Assembly (NCBI RefSeq): GCF_014651055.1
Contig: NZ_BMWD01000028.1
Span: forward strand, 1 to 64,000
From: Streptomyces fructofermentans
GTDB taxonomy: Bacteria > Actinomycetota > Actinomycetes > Streptomycetales > Streptomycetaceae
Direction of reading: 5' to 3'
DNA length: 64,000 bases
Position 1 is the stretch's first letter, and each line of letters starts with the position of its first letter. The notes beneath the pieces were generated by a model. The model did not search any database, was not told the DNA's origin, and saw only the letters and a list, made by a program, of their open reading frames with translations. Below, piece after piece: positions 1 through 8,335 of the stretch. Made by a program: the position numbers and the translations under genes.

Positions 1-35
1 GGAGGGGGCCGGGCCGTCGCCCGCGACGTGCCGGG

Positions 36-1685
36 TCAGCGGACGAACACGCCCGCCTGTCCCGCCAGGTCGAGGAAGTACTGCGGCGCGACGCCGAGCA
101 CCAGCGTGACCGCCACGCCCACGCCGATCGCCGTCATGGTGAGCGGCGACGGCACGGCGACCGTCGGCCCCTCGGGACGCGGCTCACTGAAGAACATGAG
201 CACGATCACACGGATGTAGAAGAACGCCGCGATGGCCGACGAGATGACACCGACCACGACCAGCGCGCCCGCGCCGCCCTCGGCCGCCGCCTTGAACACC
301 GCGAACTTCCCGGCGAAGCCCGAGGTCAGCGGAATGCCCGCGAAGGCCAGCAGGAAGACCGCGAACACGGCGGCCACCAGTGGGGACCTGCGCCCCAGAC
401 CGGCCCACTTGGACAGGTGCGTCGCCTCGCCGCCCGCGTCCCGCACGAGGGTCACCACCGCGAAGGCGCCGATCGTGACGAACGAGTACCCGCCCAGGTA
501 GAAGAGCACCGACGAGACGCCCTCCGGTGTCGTCGCGATGACACCCGCGAGGATGAACCCGGCGTGCGCGATCGACGAGTACGCGAGGAGCCGCTTGATG
601 TCGGTCTGGGTGATCGCGACGATCGCGCCGCCCAGCATCGTGACGACCGCGACACCCCACATCACGGGCCGCCAGTCCCACCTGAGGCCCGGCAGGACCA
701 CGTACAGCAGCCGCAGCAGCGCGCCGAAGGCGGCCACCTTGGTCGCGGCGGCCATGAAGCCCGTGACCGGGGTGGGCGCTCCCTGGTAGACGTCCGGCGT
801 CCACATGTGGAACGGGACGGCGCCGACCTTGAACAGCAGGCCCATCACGACCATCGCGACGCCGATGAGCAGCAGCGCGTCGTTGCCCATGGTGTCGGCG
901 AGCGCCGGGTTCACCGTCTCGATGGAGCCGTCCACGACCTGGGCGACCGTCGCGTACGAGACGGAGCCCGCGTAGCCGTAGAGGAGGGCGATGCCGAAGA
1001 GGGTGAACGCGGACGCGAAGGCGCCGAGCAGGAAGTACTTGACCGCGGCCTCCTGCGACAGGATCCGCTTGCGGCGGGCCACGGCACAGAGCAGGTAGAG
1101 CGGCAGCGAGAAGACTTCCAGGGCGATGAACAGGGTCAGCAGGTCGTTCGCCGCGGGGAAGACGAGCATCCCGCCGATGGCGAAGAGCAGCAGCGGGAAC
1201 ACCTCGGTGGTGGTGAACCCGGCCTTGACCGCGGCCTTCTCGCTTTCGCTGCCCGGCACGGAGGCTGCCTGGGCGGCGAACGAGTCGACGCGGTTGCCGT
1301 GGGCCACCGGGTCGAGCCTGCGCTCGGCGAAGGTGAAGACGCCGAGCACGCCCGCCAGCAGGATCGTGCCCTGCAGGAAGAGCGCCGGTCCGTCGACCGC
1401 GATGGCTCCCATCGCGGCGATGCCGGCCTTGGTGGTGCCGTATCCGCCCGCCGCGAGCCCCACGACCGCGGCGAAGGCGGCGGCGAGGGCGACGACGGAC
1501 ATGAACACCTGGACGTGGTAACGGGACTTCCGGGGCACGAAGGCCTCGATCAGCACCCCGACGATCGCCGCACCGATGACGATCAGGATGGGCGACAACT
1601 GCCCGTATTCGATCTTCGGCGCGTCGATCTTGTCGATCGGGTCGGCCGCCATTGTCCACAGGCTGTGGACGGCTGCTGCGCTCAC
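36..1685 (-). CDS. nuoN: NADH-quinone oxidoreductase subunit N
   Basis: Antiporter-like membrane subunit of proton-pumping complex I, 549 residues, about 14 hydrophobic helices. The Proton_antipo_M core is seen near residues 283-330, with a conserved lysine in GLLFKVGAVPFHMW followed by TPDVYQGAPTPV, the typical NuoN signature. It is the last gene of the nuo operon in transcription order. The GTG start at 1685 overlaps the nuoM stop by four bases (GTGA), which implies translational coupling; an internal ATG at 1652 is an alternative start. The length is slightly above the usual 480-550. The assignment as NuoN rather than NuoL or NuoM rests on operon position and the TPDVYQG motif. Confidence 0.97.
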   Translation of the reverse strand: MSAAAVHSLWTMAADPIDKIDAPKIEYGQLSPILIVIGAAIVGVLIEAFVPRKSRYHVQVFMSVVALAAAFAAVVGLAAGGYGTTKAGIAAMGAIAVDGPALFLQGTILLAGVLGVFTFAERRLDPVAHGNRVDSFAAQAASVPGSESEKAAVKAGFTTTEVFPLLLFAIGGMLVFPAANDLLTLFIALEVFSLPLYLLCAVARRKRILSQEAAVKYFLLGAFASAFTLFGIALLYGYAGSVSYATVAQVVDGSIETVNPALADTMGNDALLLIGVAMVVMGLLFKVGAVPFHMWTPDVYQGAPTPVTGFMAAATKVAAFGALLRLLYVVLPGLRWDWRPVMWGVAVVTMLGGAIVAITQTDIKRLLAYSSIAHAGFILAGVIATTPEGVSSVLFYLGGYSFVTIGAFAVVTLVRDAGGEATHLSKWAGLGRRSPLVAAVFAVFLLAFAGIPLTSGFAGKFAVFKAAAEGGAGALVVVGVISSAIAAFFYIRVIVLMFFSEPRPEGPTVAVPSPLTMTAIGVGVAVTLVLGVAPQYFLDLAGQAGVFVR

Positions 1686-3253
1686 TTGGCCGCCTCCACC
1701 TCGGGCTGGGGGTCCTTCTTCTGGACGTCGGACAGGGTCTGCTGGACCGCCGGGTCGATGATCTCGGTCACCGGCTTCGGGAAGACGCCCAGGAAGATCA
1801 GCAGTGCGATCAGCGGGGCGACCACAAGGAGCTCACGCACCCTGAGGTCGGGCATCGTGGACACCTCGGGCTTGACCGGGCCCGTCATCGTCCGCTGGTA
1901 CAGGACCAGCGTGTAGAGCGCGGCCAGCACGATGCCGAAGGTGGCGATGATCCCGATCACCGGGTAGCGCGCGAACGTGCCGACCAGCACCAGGAACTCG
2001 CTCACGAACGGCGCCAGCCCCGGCAGGGACAGGGTCGCCAGACCGCCGATCAGGAAGGTGCCGGCGAGCACCGGGGCGACCTTCTGCACTCCTCCGTAGT
2101 CGGCGATCAGCCGCGAGCCGCGGCGCGAGATCAGGAAGCCGGCCACCAGCATCAGCGCGGCGGTCGAGATCCCGTGGTTGACCATGTAGAGCGTCGCGCC
2201 CGACTGGCCCTGGCTCGTCATCGCGAAGATGCCCATGATGATGAAGCCGAAGTGGGAGATCGAGGCGTACGCCACCAGGCGCTTGATGTCACGCTGGCCG
2301 ACCGCGAGCAGCGCCCCGTAGATGATGCTGATCAGGGCGAGGACGAGGATGGCGGGCGTCGCCCACTTGCTGGCCTCCGGGAAGAGCTGGAGGCAGAAGC
2401 GGAGCATCGCGAAGGTGCCGACCTTGTCGACCACGGCCGTGATGAGGACGGCGACCGGTGTGGTGGCCTCCCCCATCGCGTTGGGCAGCCAGGTGTGCAG
2501 CGGCCACAGGGGCGCCTTCACCGCGAAGGCGAAGAAGAAGCCCAGGAAGAGCCAGCGCTCGGTGGTGGTCGCCATCTCCAGCGACCCGTCGGCACGGGCG
2601 GCGGCGATCTCCTGGAGCGAGAAGCTCCCGGCGACCACGTAGAGCCCGATGACGGCGGCCAGCATGATGAGGCCGCCGGCCAGGTTGTAGAGGAGGAACT
2701 TCACGGCCGCGTACGAGCGCTGGGCCGCCGCGTTCTCGTCGGTGCCCGAGTGGGCCCGGTCCCCGAAGCCGCCGATGAGGAAGTACATCGGGATGAGCAT
2801 GGCTTCGAAGAAGATGTAGAAGAGGAAGACGTCGGTGGCCTCGAAGGAGATGATCACCATCGCCTCGACGGCGAGGATCAGGGCGAAGAAGCCCTGCGTC
2901 GGCCGCCAGCGGCTGCTGTGGGTCTCCAGCGGGTCGGCGTCGTGCCAGCCCGCGAGGATCACGAAGGGGATCAGCAGGGCGGTCAGCGCGATGAGCGCCA
3001 CCCCGATGCCGTCCACGCCCAGCTCGTAGCGCACCCCGAAGTCGCTGATCCAGGGGTGCGACTCGGTGAGCTGGTAGCGGTCGCCGCCGGGGTCGAAGCG
3101 GACCATGACGACCAGGGCCAGCACCAGCGTGGCGAGCGAGACGAGCAGCGCCAGCCACTTGGCCGCGGTACGGCGCGCGGCCGGCACGGCGGCCGTGGCG
3201 ATCGCCCCGAGGGCCGGGAGCGCCGCCGTCGCTGTCAGGAGGGGAAAGGACAT
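1682..3253 (-). CDS. nuoM: NADH-quinone oxidoreductase subunit M
   Basis: Second antiporter-like subunit of complex I, 523 residues, with about 14 membrane helices. The conserved glutamate helix (YIFFEAMLIPMYFLIGGFG) lies near residue 145. The second motif, PLWPLHTWLPNAMGEATTPV followed by a lysine in VVDKVGTF, lies near residues 245-285. Both are proton-channel residues of the family. It starts at ATG 3253, five bases from the nuoL stop. The C-terminal tail is charged (VQKKDPQPEVEAAK). It couples quinone reduction in the peripheral arm to proton translocation through the long amphipathic helix of NuoL. Confidence 0.97.
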   Translation of the reverse strand: MSFPLLTATAALPALGAIATAAVPAARRTAAKWLALLVSLATLVLALVVMVRFDPGGDRYQLTESHPWISDFGVRYELGVDGIGVALIALTALLIPFVILAGWHDADPLETHSSRWRPTQGFFALILAVEAMVIISFEATDVFLFYIFFEAMLIPMYFLIGGFGDRAHSGTDENAAAQRSYAAVKFLLYNLAGGLIMLAAVIGLYVVAGSFSLQEIAAARADGSLEMATTTERWLFLGFFFAFAVKAPLWPLHTWLPNAMGEATTPVAVLITAVVDKVGTFAMLRFCLQLFPEASKWATPAILVLALISIIYGALLAVGQRDIKRLVAYASISHFGFIIMGIFAMTSQGQSGATLYMVNHGISTAALMLVAGFLISRRGSRLIADYGGVQKVAPVLAGTFLIGGLATLSLPGLAPFVSEFLVLVGTFARYPVIGIIATFGIVLAALYTLVLYQRTMTGPVKPEVSTMPDLRVRELLVVAPLIALLIFLGVFPKPVTEIIDPAVQQTLSDVQKKDPQPEVEAAK

Positions 3254-3258
3254 CGGTA

Positions 3259-5199
3259 TCAGACCGCCCTCATCAGCAGGGTCGCGGCGACGAGGATCGC
3301 CGCGCCGCCGAACATCGAGACCGCGTACGACCGCGCGTAGCCGTTCTGGAGCTTGCGGAGCCGTCCGGAGAGGCCGCCCATCGAGGCCGCCGTACCGTTG
3401 ACCACCCCGTCGACGAGGGTGTGGTCCACGTACACGAGGGAGCGCGTGAGGTGCTCTCCGCCGCGTACGAGCACGACGTGGTTGAAGTCGTCCTGGTAGA
3501 GGTCGCGCCGGGCGGCCCTGGTGAGCAGGGAACCGCGCGGGGCGAGCACCGGGACGGGGCCGCGCCCGTACTGGACGTAGGCGATGCCCACGCCGACGAC
3601 GAGCATCACCATGGTGGCCAGGGTGACGGTCAGGGCGCTGACCGGCGGGTGGCCGTGGTCGTATCCGGTGACCGGCTCCAGCCAGTGCACGAACCGCTCG
3701 CCGATGCTGAAGTAGCCGCCGGCGAAGACCGATCCGAAGGCCAGCACGATCATGGGGATCGTCATGCTCCGGGGGGACTCGTGCGGGTGGGGCTCGTCGT
3801 GCTCCCCGGACGCGGGCGCGACGCCCGGCTCGGCCGGGGCCGCCGACTTGCGCCAGCGCTCCTCACCGAAGAAGGTCATGATCATCACGCGTGTCATGTA
3901 GTACGCGGTGATCCCGGCGCCCAGCAGGGCCACGCCGCCGAGGATCCAGCCCTCGGTGCCGCCCTTGGCGAAGGCCGCCTCGATGATCTTGTCCTTGGAG
4001 AAGAAGCCGGACAGGCCCGGGAACCCGATGATGGCGAGGTAGCCGAGGCCGAACGTGACGAAGGTGATCGGCATGTACTTCCGCAGGCCGCCGTACTTGC
4101 GCATGTCGACCTCGTCGTTCATGCCGTGCATGACCGAACCGGCGCCGAGGAAGAGCCCGGCCTTGAAGAAGCCGTGCGTGACCAGGTGCATGATCGCGAA
4201 GGCGTAGCCGATGGGGCCGAGGCCCGCCGCGAGGATCATGTAGCCGATCTGCGACATGGTCGAACCGGCGAGCGCCTTCTTGATGTCGTCCTTGGCGCAA
4301 CCGACGATCGCACCGAAGAGGAGCGTGACCGCTCCGACCACGGTGACGACGAGCTGCGCGTCCGGGGCGCCGTTGAAGATCTCCCCGGAGCGGACGATCA
4401 GGTACACGCCCGCGGTCACCATGGTCGCCGCGTGGATGAGGGCCGAGACCGGGGTCGGGCCCTCCATCGCGTCGCCGAGCCAGGACTGCAGCGGCACCTG
4501 GGCGGACTTGCCGCAGGCGGCGAGGAGGAGCATCAGGCCGATGGCCGTGAGCCTTCCCTCTCCGGCCTCGTCGGCGGCCCCGAGGACCGGCCCGAAGGCG
4601 AAGGTCCCGAAGGTGGTGAACATCAGCATGATCGCGATCGACAGGCCGATGTCGCCCACGCGGTTGACCAGGAAGGCCTTCTTCGCGGCAGTGGCGGCGC
4701 TGGGCTTGTGCTGCCAGAAGCCGATCAGCAGGTACGAGGCGAGGCCGACGCCCTCCCAGCCGACGTACAGCAGGAGGTAGTTGTCCGCGAGGACGAGCAG
4801 CAGCATCGCCGCGAGGAACAGGTTCAGGTAGCCGAAGAAGCGGCGGCGCCGCTCGTCGTGCTCCATGTACCCGATCGAGTACAGGTGGATGAGCGAGCCG
4901 ACACCGCTGATCAGCAGTACGAACGTCATCGACAGCTGATCGAGCTGGAAGGCCACGTCCGCCTGGAAGCCCTCGACGGGAATCCAGCTGAACAGGTGCT
5001 GGGACATGGCGCGGTCGTCCGCGCCCCTGCCCAGCATGTCGGCGAAGAGGACCACGCCGATCACGAAGGAGAGGGTCGACAGGGCCGTGCCGATCACATG
5101 GCCGACGGCGTCCAGCCGCCGGCCGCCGCAGAGCAGGACGGCCGCTCCGAGCAGAGGCGCCGCGACGAGCAGCGCAATCAGATTCTCAGCGTTGGACAC
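3259..5199 (-). CDS. nuoL: NADH-quinone oxidoreductase subunit L
   Basis: Distal antiporter-like subunit of complex I, 646 residues, GTG start at 5199. The NuoL/ND5 features are present: YVGWEGVGLASYLLIGFW near residue 150 and the lysine/proline helix GKSAQVPLQSWLGDAMEGPTP near residue 235, then an HAATMVTAGVY helix. A cytoplasmic loop of about 40 residues rich in Pro, Glu and His (around residues 450-485) precedes the C-terminal part that should form the lateral amphipathic helix and the final membrane helix. It lies 11 bases downstream of nuoK in the operon. The length agrees with the family (about 610-660). Confidence 0.97.
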   Translation of the reverse strand: MSNAENLIALLVAAPLLGAAVLLCGGRRLDAVGHVIGTALSTLSFVIGVVLFADMLGRGADDRAMSQHLFSWIPVEGFQADVAFQLDQLSMTFVLLISGVGSLIHLYSIGYMEHDERRRRFFGYLNLFLAAMLLLVLADNYLLLYVGWEGVGLASYLLIGFWQHKPSAATAAKKAFLVNRVGDIGLSIAIMLMFTTFGTFAFGPVLGAADEAGEGRLTAIGLMLLLAACGKSAQVPLQSWLGDAMEGPTPVSALIHAATMVTAGVYLIVRSGEIFNGAPDAQLVVTVVGAVTLLFGAIVGCAKDDIKKALAGSTMSQIGYMILAAGLGPIGYAFAIMHLVTHGFFKAGLFLGAGSVMHGMNDEVDMRKYGGLRKYMPITFVTFGLGYLAIIGFPGLSGFFSKDKIIEAAFAKGGTEGWILGGVALLGAGITAYYMTRVMIMTFFGEERWRKSAAPAEPGVAPASGEHDEPHPHESPRSMTIPMIVLAFGSVFAGGYFSIGERFVHWLEPVTGYDHGHPPVSALTVTLATMVMLVVGVGIAYVQYGRGPVPVLAPRGSLLTRAARRDLYQDDFNHVVLVRGGEHLTRSLVYVDHTLVDGVVNGTAASMGGLSGRLRKLQNGYARSYAVSMFGGAAILVAATLLMRAV

Positions 5200-5210
5200 G
5201 ATTCAGCCCC

Positions 5211-5510
5211 TCACAGCTTCATCAGGCTGGCGTCGTCGACCGAGGCCGAGTGGCGGGAACGGAACAGCGACACGATGATCGCGAGCCCGACCACGACCTC
5301 CGCGGCGGCGACGACCATCGTGAAGAACGCGATGATCTGGCCGTCGAGGTTGCCGTGCATACGGGAGAAGGCCACGAACGCGAGGTTGCAGGCGTTGAGC
5401 ATCAGCTCGACGCACATGAACACCACGATCGCGTTCCGCCTGATCAGCACGCCGGTGGCGCCGATCGTGAACAACAGGGCGGCGAGGTACAGGTAGTTGA
5501 CGGGATTCAC
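5211..5510 (-). CDS. nuoK: NADH-quinone oxidoreductase subunit K
   Basis: Small membrane subunit of complex I (MrpC/ND4L family), 99 residues with three transmembrane helices. The two membrane-embedded glutamates essential for proton transfer are visible: E35 in MCVELMLNACNL and E71 in VAAAEVVVGLAII. These equal Glu36 and Glu72 of the E. coli protein. It starts with GTG at 5510 and overlaps the nuoJ stop by four bases (GTGA). The length is exactly typical of the family. Confidence 0.97.
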   Translation of the reverse strand: MNPVNYLYLAALLFTIGATGVLIRRNAIVVFMCVELMLNACNLAFVAFSRMHGNLDGQIIAFFTMVVAAAEVVVGLAIIVSLFRSRHSASVDDASLMKL

Positions 5511-6316
5511 TTCGCGACCCCCTCTTCACGGCCGAGGCGTTCTCCGGCGCGCTGCTCCAGGGCCTTGAGATCCTGGATCGCCTCGTCGGAGACATCACGG
5601 ATCTGGCCGCGCTCGCGCAGCGTCCGGCTGACGGTGAGTTCGGACGGGGTGCCGTCCGGGAGCAGGCCCGGGACGTCCACCGCGTTGTGCCGGGCGTAGA
5701 CGCCCGGAGCGGGCAGCGGCGGAAGCTGCTTGCCCTCCCTGACGCGCTGCTCGGCCAGTTCGCGCTGCGTCCTGGCCCGCTCGGTGCGCTCGCGGTGCGT
5801 GAGCACCATGGCGCCGATGGCGGCCGTGATGAGCAGGGCACCGGTGATCTCGAAGGCGAAGACGTACTTCGTGAAGATGAGGGCCGCCAGGCCCTCCACG
5901 TTGCCGCCGGAGTTGGCCTGCGCCAGGCCGTTGAACTCCTGGAGCGAGGCGTTCCCGATGCCCGCGCAGAGCAGGATGCCGAAGCCGAGACCGCACAGGA
6001 GGGCCAGCCAGCGCTGGCCCTTGATGGTCTCCTTCAGCGAGTCCGCCGCGGTGACGCCGACGAGCATGACCACGAAGAGGAACAGCATCATGATCGCGCC
6101 GGTGTAGACGACGATCTGCACGATGCCCAGGAAATAGGCGCCGTTGGCCAGGTAGAACACCGCGAGGACGATCATCGTCCCGGCGAGGCAGAGCGCGCTG
6201 TGCACGGCCTTCTTCATGAAGACGGTGCACAGGGCGCCGACGACGGCGACGGTGCCGAGGACCCAGAACTGGAAGGCCTCGCCGGTGGAGGTGGCGTAGG
6301 CGGCGACATCCGTCAT
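5507..6316 (-). CDS. nuoJ: NADH-quinone oxidoreductase subunit J
   Basis: Membrane subunit of complex I (ND6 family), 269 residues. Five helices occupy roughly residues 15-175. The ATG at 6316 overlaps the nuoI stop (ATGA), so that start is preferred over longer reading-frame extensions. Unlike the E. coli protein (184 residues), it has a hydrophilic C-terminal tail of about 95 residues, Arg/Glu-rich then Pro-rich, which probably faces the cytoplasm. Extended NuoJ tails are, as far as I know, common in actinomycetes; what the tail does is unknown. Confidence 0.96.
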   Translation of the reverse strand: MTDVAAYATSTGEAFQFWVLGTVAVVGALCTVFMKKAVHSALCLAGTMIVLAVFYLANGAYFLGIVQIVVYTGAIMMLFLFVVMLVGVTAADSLKETIKGQRWLALLCGLGFGILLCAGIGNASLQEFNGLAQANSGGNVEGLAALIFTKYVFAFEITGALLITAAIGAMVLTHRERTERARTQRELAEQRVREGKQLPPLPAPGVYARHNAVDVPGLLPDGTPSELTVSRTLRERGQIRDVSDEAIQDLKALEQRAGERLGREEGVAK

Positions 6317-6954
6317 CGCCCGACCACCTTCCCCGACGCCGGCTCGTCCTCGCCGAAGGTCGAGGCGGCCTCCTGCGGGACCTCGCCCCGGGAGACGGCG
6401 ACCTGGCGCTCCGTACCGGGCGCGGCCTCCGTGACCAGTCCCCGGTAGTAGTCCTGCTCGTCCGTGCCCGGGAAGATCGAGTGCGGCGAGTCGACCATGC
6501 CCTCCTCCAGACCGGCGAGCAGCTGCTCCTTGGTGTAGATGAGGTTGGCGCGGCTGCTGTCCGCCAGCTCGAACTCGTTGGTCATCGTCAGCGCGCGCGT
6601 GGGGCACGCCTCGATGCACAGGCCGCACAGGATGCAGCGGGCGTAGTTGATCTGGTAGACGCGGCCGTACCGCTCGCCCGGGGAGTAGCGCTCCTCCTCG
6701 GTGTTGTCCGCGCCCTCCACGTAGATGGCGTCGGCGGGACAGGCCCAGGCGCACAGCTCGCAGCCGATGCACTTCTCCAGGCCGTCCGGGTGGCGGTTGA
6801 GCTGGTGCCGGCCGTGGAACCGCGGGGCGGTGGTCTTCGGCTGCTCCGGATACTGCTCGGTCAGCCGCTTCTTGAACATGGCCTTGAAGGTCACGCCGAA
6901 GCCTGCGACGGGATTCTGGAAACCGGGTTTGGTCTCCTTCTGCTCATCAGCCAT
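6313..6954 (-). CDS. nuoI: NADH-quinone oxidoreductase subunit I (ferredoxin-like)
   Basis: Peripheral-arm subunit of complex I carrying two [4Fe-4S] clusters (N6a, N6b), 213 residues. The two cysteine motifs are CIGCELCAWACP at residues 62-73 and CILCGLCIEACP at 107-118. The ATG at 6954 is chosen because AAAGGAGG stands at correct spacing upstream; the frame is open for 23 more codons without another good ribosome site. It overlaps the nuoH stop by eight bases. The C-terminus beyond residue 150 extends the minimal ferredoxin fold, as in other high-GC Gram-positive NuoI proteins. Confidence 0.96.
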   Translation of the reverse strand: MADEQKETKPGFQNPVAGFGVTFKAMFKKRLTEQYPEQPKTTAPRFHGRHQLNRHPDGLEKCIGCELCAWACPADAIYVEGADNTEEERYSPGERYGRVYQINYARCILCGLCIEACPTRALTMTNEFELADSSRANLIYTKEQLLAGLEEGMVDSPHSIFPGTDEQDYYRGLVTEAAPGTERQVAVSRGEVPQEAASTFGEDEPASGKVVGR

Positions 6955-8335
6955 CGGACGCCTCCTTTCCGTCACGAGGTCCATCGGGTCCGTCACTGGC
7001 AGTATCGGGTCCGCCACTGACAATCAACTCCCGCTCCCGGCGCGGGCGTCGCCGCGGCACCGCGGGCAGCTCCTGTCCGGGCAGCGGCGGCACGGGGAAT
7101 CCGCCCGCCATGGGGTCGAAGGCGACGGGCTCGGGAGGCGTCTCCTGGGATGCCTTCCGGTCACGCAGCGTGTCGGCCACGAAGGAGAGCAGCAGCAGGA
7201 ACAGGACTCCGCCGCCCACGTACAGGGCGATGTCGGCGAACTCGTAGTTCTCGTTGCGGAGGGTCCGCACGGTCGCCACGAGCATCAGCCAGACCACGGA
7301 GACCGGGATGAGGACCTTCCAGCCGAGCTTCATCAACTGGTCGTAGCGGACCCGGGGCAGCGTGCCGCGCAGCCAGATGAAGAAGAACAGCAGCAGCTGC
7401 ACCTTGATGACGAACCAGAGCATCGGCCACCAGCCGTGGTTGGCGCCCTCCCAGAAGGTGCTGACCGGCCACGGGGCCCGCCAGCCGCCCAGGAACAGCG
7501 TCACCGACACCGCCGAGACCGTCACCATGTTCACGTACTCGGCGAGCATGAACAGCGCGAACTTGATGGAGGAGTACTCGGTGTTGAAGCCGCCGACGAG
7601 GTCGCCCTCGGACTCCGGCATGTCGAACGGGGCGCGGTTGGTCTCGCCGATCATCGTCACGATGTAGATCAGGAACGACACCGGCAGCAGGAGGACGTAC
7701 CAGCGGTCCTGCTGCTGGGCGACGATCTCCGAGGTCGACATCGAGCCGGAGTACAGGAACACCGACGCGAACGCGGCGCCCATGGCGATCTCGTACGAGA
7801 TCATCTGCGCGCAGGAGCGCAGGCCGCCCAGGAGCGGATAGGTGGAGCCGGAGCTCCAGCCGGCCAGCACGATGCCGTAGATGCCCACCGACGCGACCGC
7901 GAGGATGTACAGCATCGCGATCGGCAGGTCGGTGAGCTGCATCGTGGTGCGCTGGCCGAAGATCGAGATCTCGTTGCCGGCCGGGCCGAAGGGGATCACC
8001 GCGATCGCCATGAAGGCCGGGATCGCGGCGACGATCGGCGCGAGGACGTAGACGACCTTGTCCGCGCGCTTGACGATCAGGTCTTCCTTGAGCATCAGCT
8101 TCACGCCGTCGGCGAGCGACTGGAGCATGCCCCAGGGGCCGTGGCGGTTGGGGCCGATGCGCAGCTGCATCCAGGCGACGACCTTGCGCTCCCACACGAT
8201 GGAGAAGAGCACGGTGACCATCAGGAAGGCGAAGCAGAAGACCGCCTTGACGACGACGAGCCACCAGGGGTCGCGGCCGAACATGGAGAGGTCCTCCGCG
8301 GCCAGGTACACGGGCGCGGCGAGGTTCCCGGTCAT
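6947..8335 (-). CDS. nuoH: NADH-quinone oxidoreductase subunit H
   Basis: Membrane subunit that forms the quinone chamber with NuoB and NuoD (ND1 family), 462 residues and about eight to nine membrane helices. Family motifs seen include RIGPNRHGPWGMLQSLADGVK near residue 60 and ETNRAPFDMPESEGDLVGGF near residue 230. The last roughly 65 residues are hydrophilic, Pro/Arg/Gly-rich and absent from the E. coli protein (325 residues). The ATG at 8335 overlaps the nuoG stop (ATGA). Confidence 0.97.
   Translation of the reverse strand: MTGNLAAPVYLAAEDLSMFGRDPWWLVVVKAVFCFAFLMVTVLFSIVWERKVVAWMQLRIGPNRHGPWGMLQSLADGVKLMLKEDLIVKRADKVVYVLAPIVAAIPAFMAIAVIPFGPAGNEISIFGQRTTMQLTDLPIAMLYILAVASVGIYGIVLAGWSSGSTYPLLGGLRSCAQMISYEIAMGAAFASVFLYSGSMSTSEIVAQQQDRWYVLLLPVSFLIYIVTMIGETNRAPFDMPESEGDLVGGFNTEYSSIKFALFMLAEYVNMVTVSAVSVTLFLGGWRAPWPVSTFWEGANHGWWPMLWFVIKVQLLLFFFIWLRGTLPRVRYDQLMKLGWKVLIPVSVVWLMLVATVRTLRNENYEFADIALYVGGGVLFLLLLSFVADTLRDRKASQETPPEPVAFDPMAGGFPVPPLPGQELPAVPRRRPRRERELIVSGGPDTASDGPDGPRDGKEASDG

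Noticed and set aside
417..1916. Long plus-strand open frame of 499 codons opposite nuoN
   Set aside because: Arg/Asp/His/Glu-rich low-complexity translation is the shadow of a high-GC minus-strand gene; nuoN on the other strand has clear family motifs.
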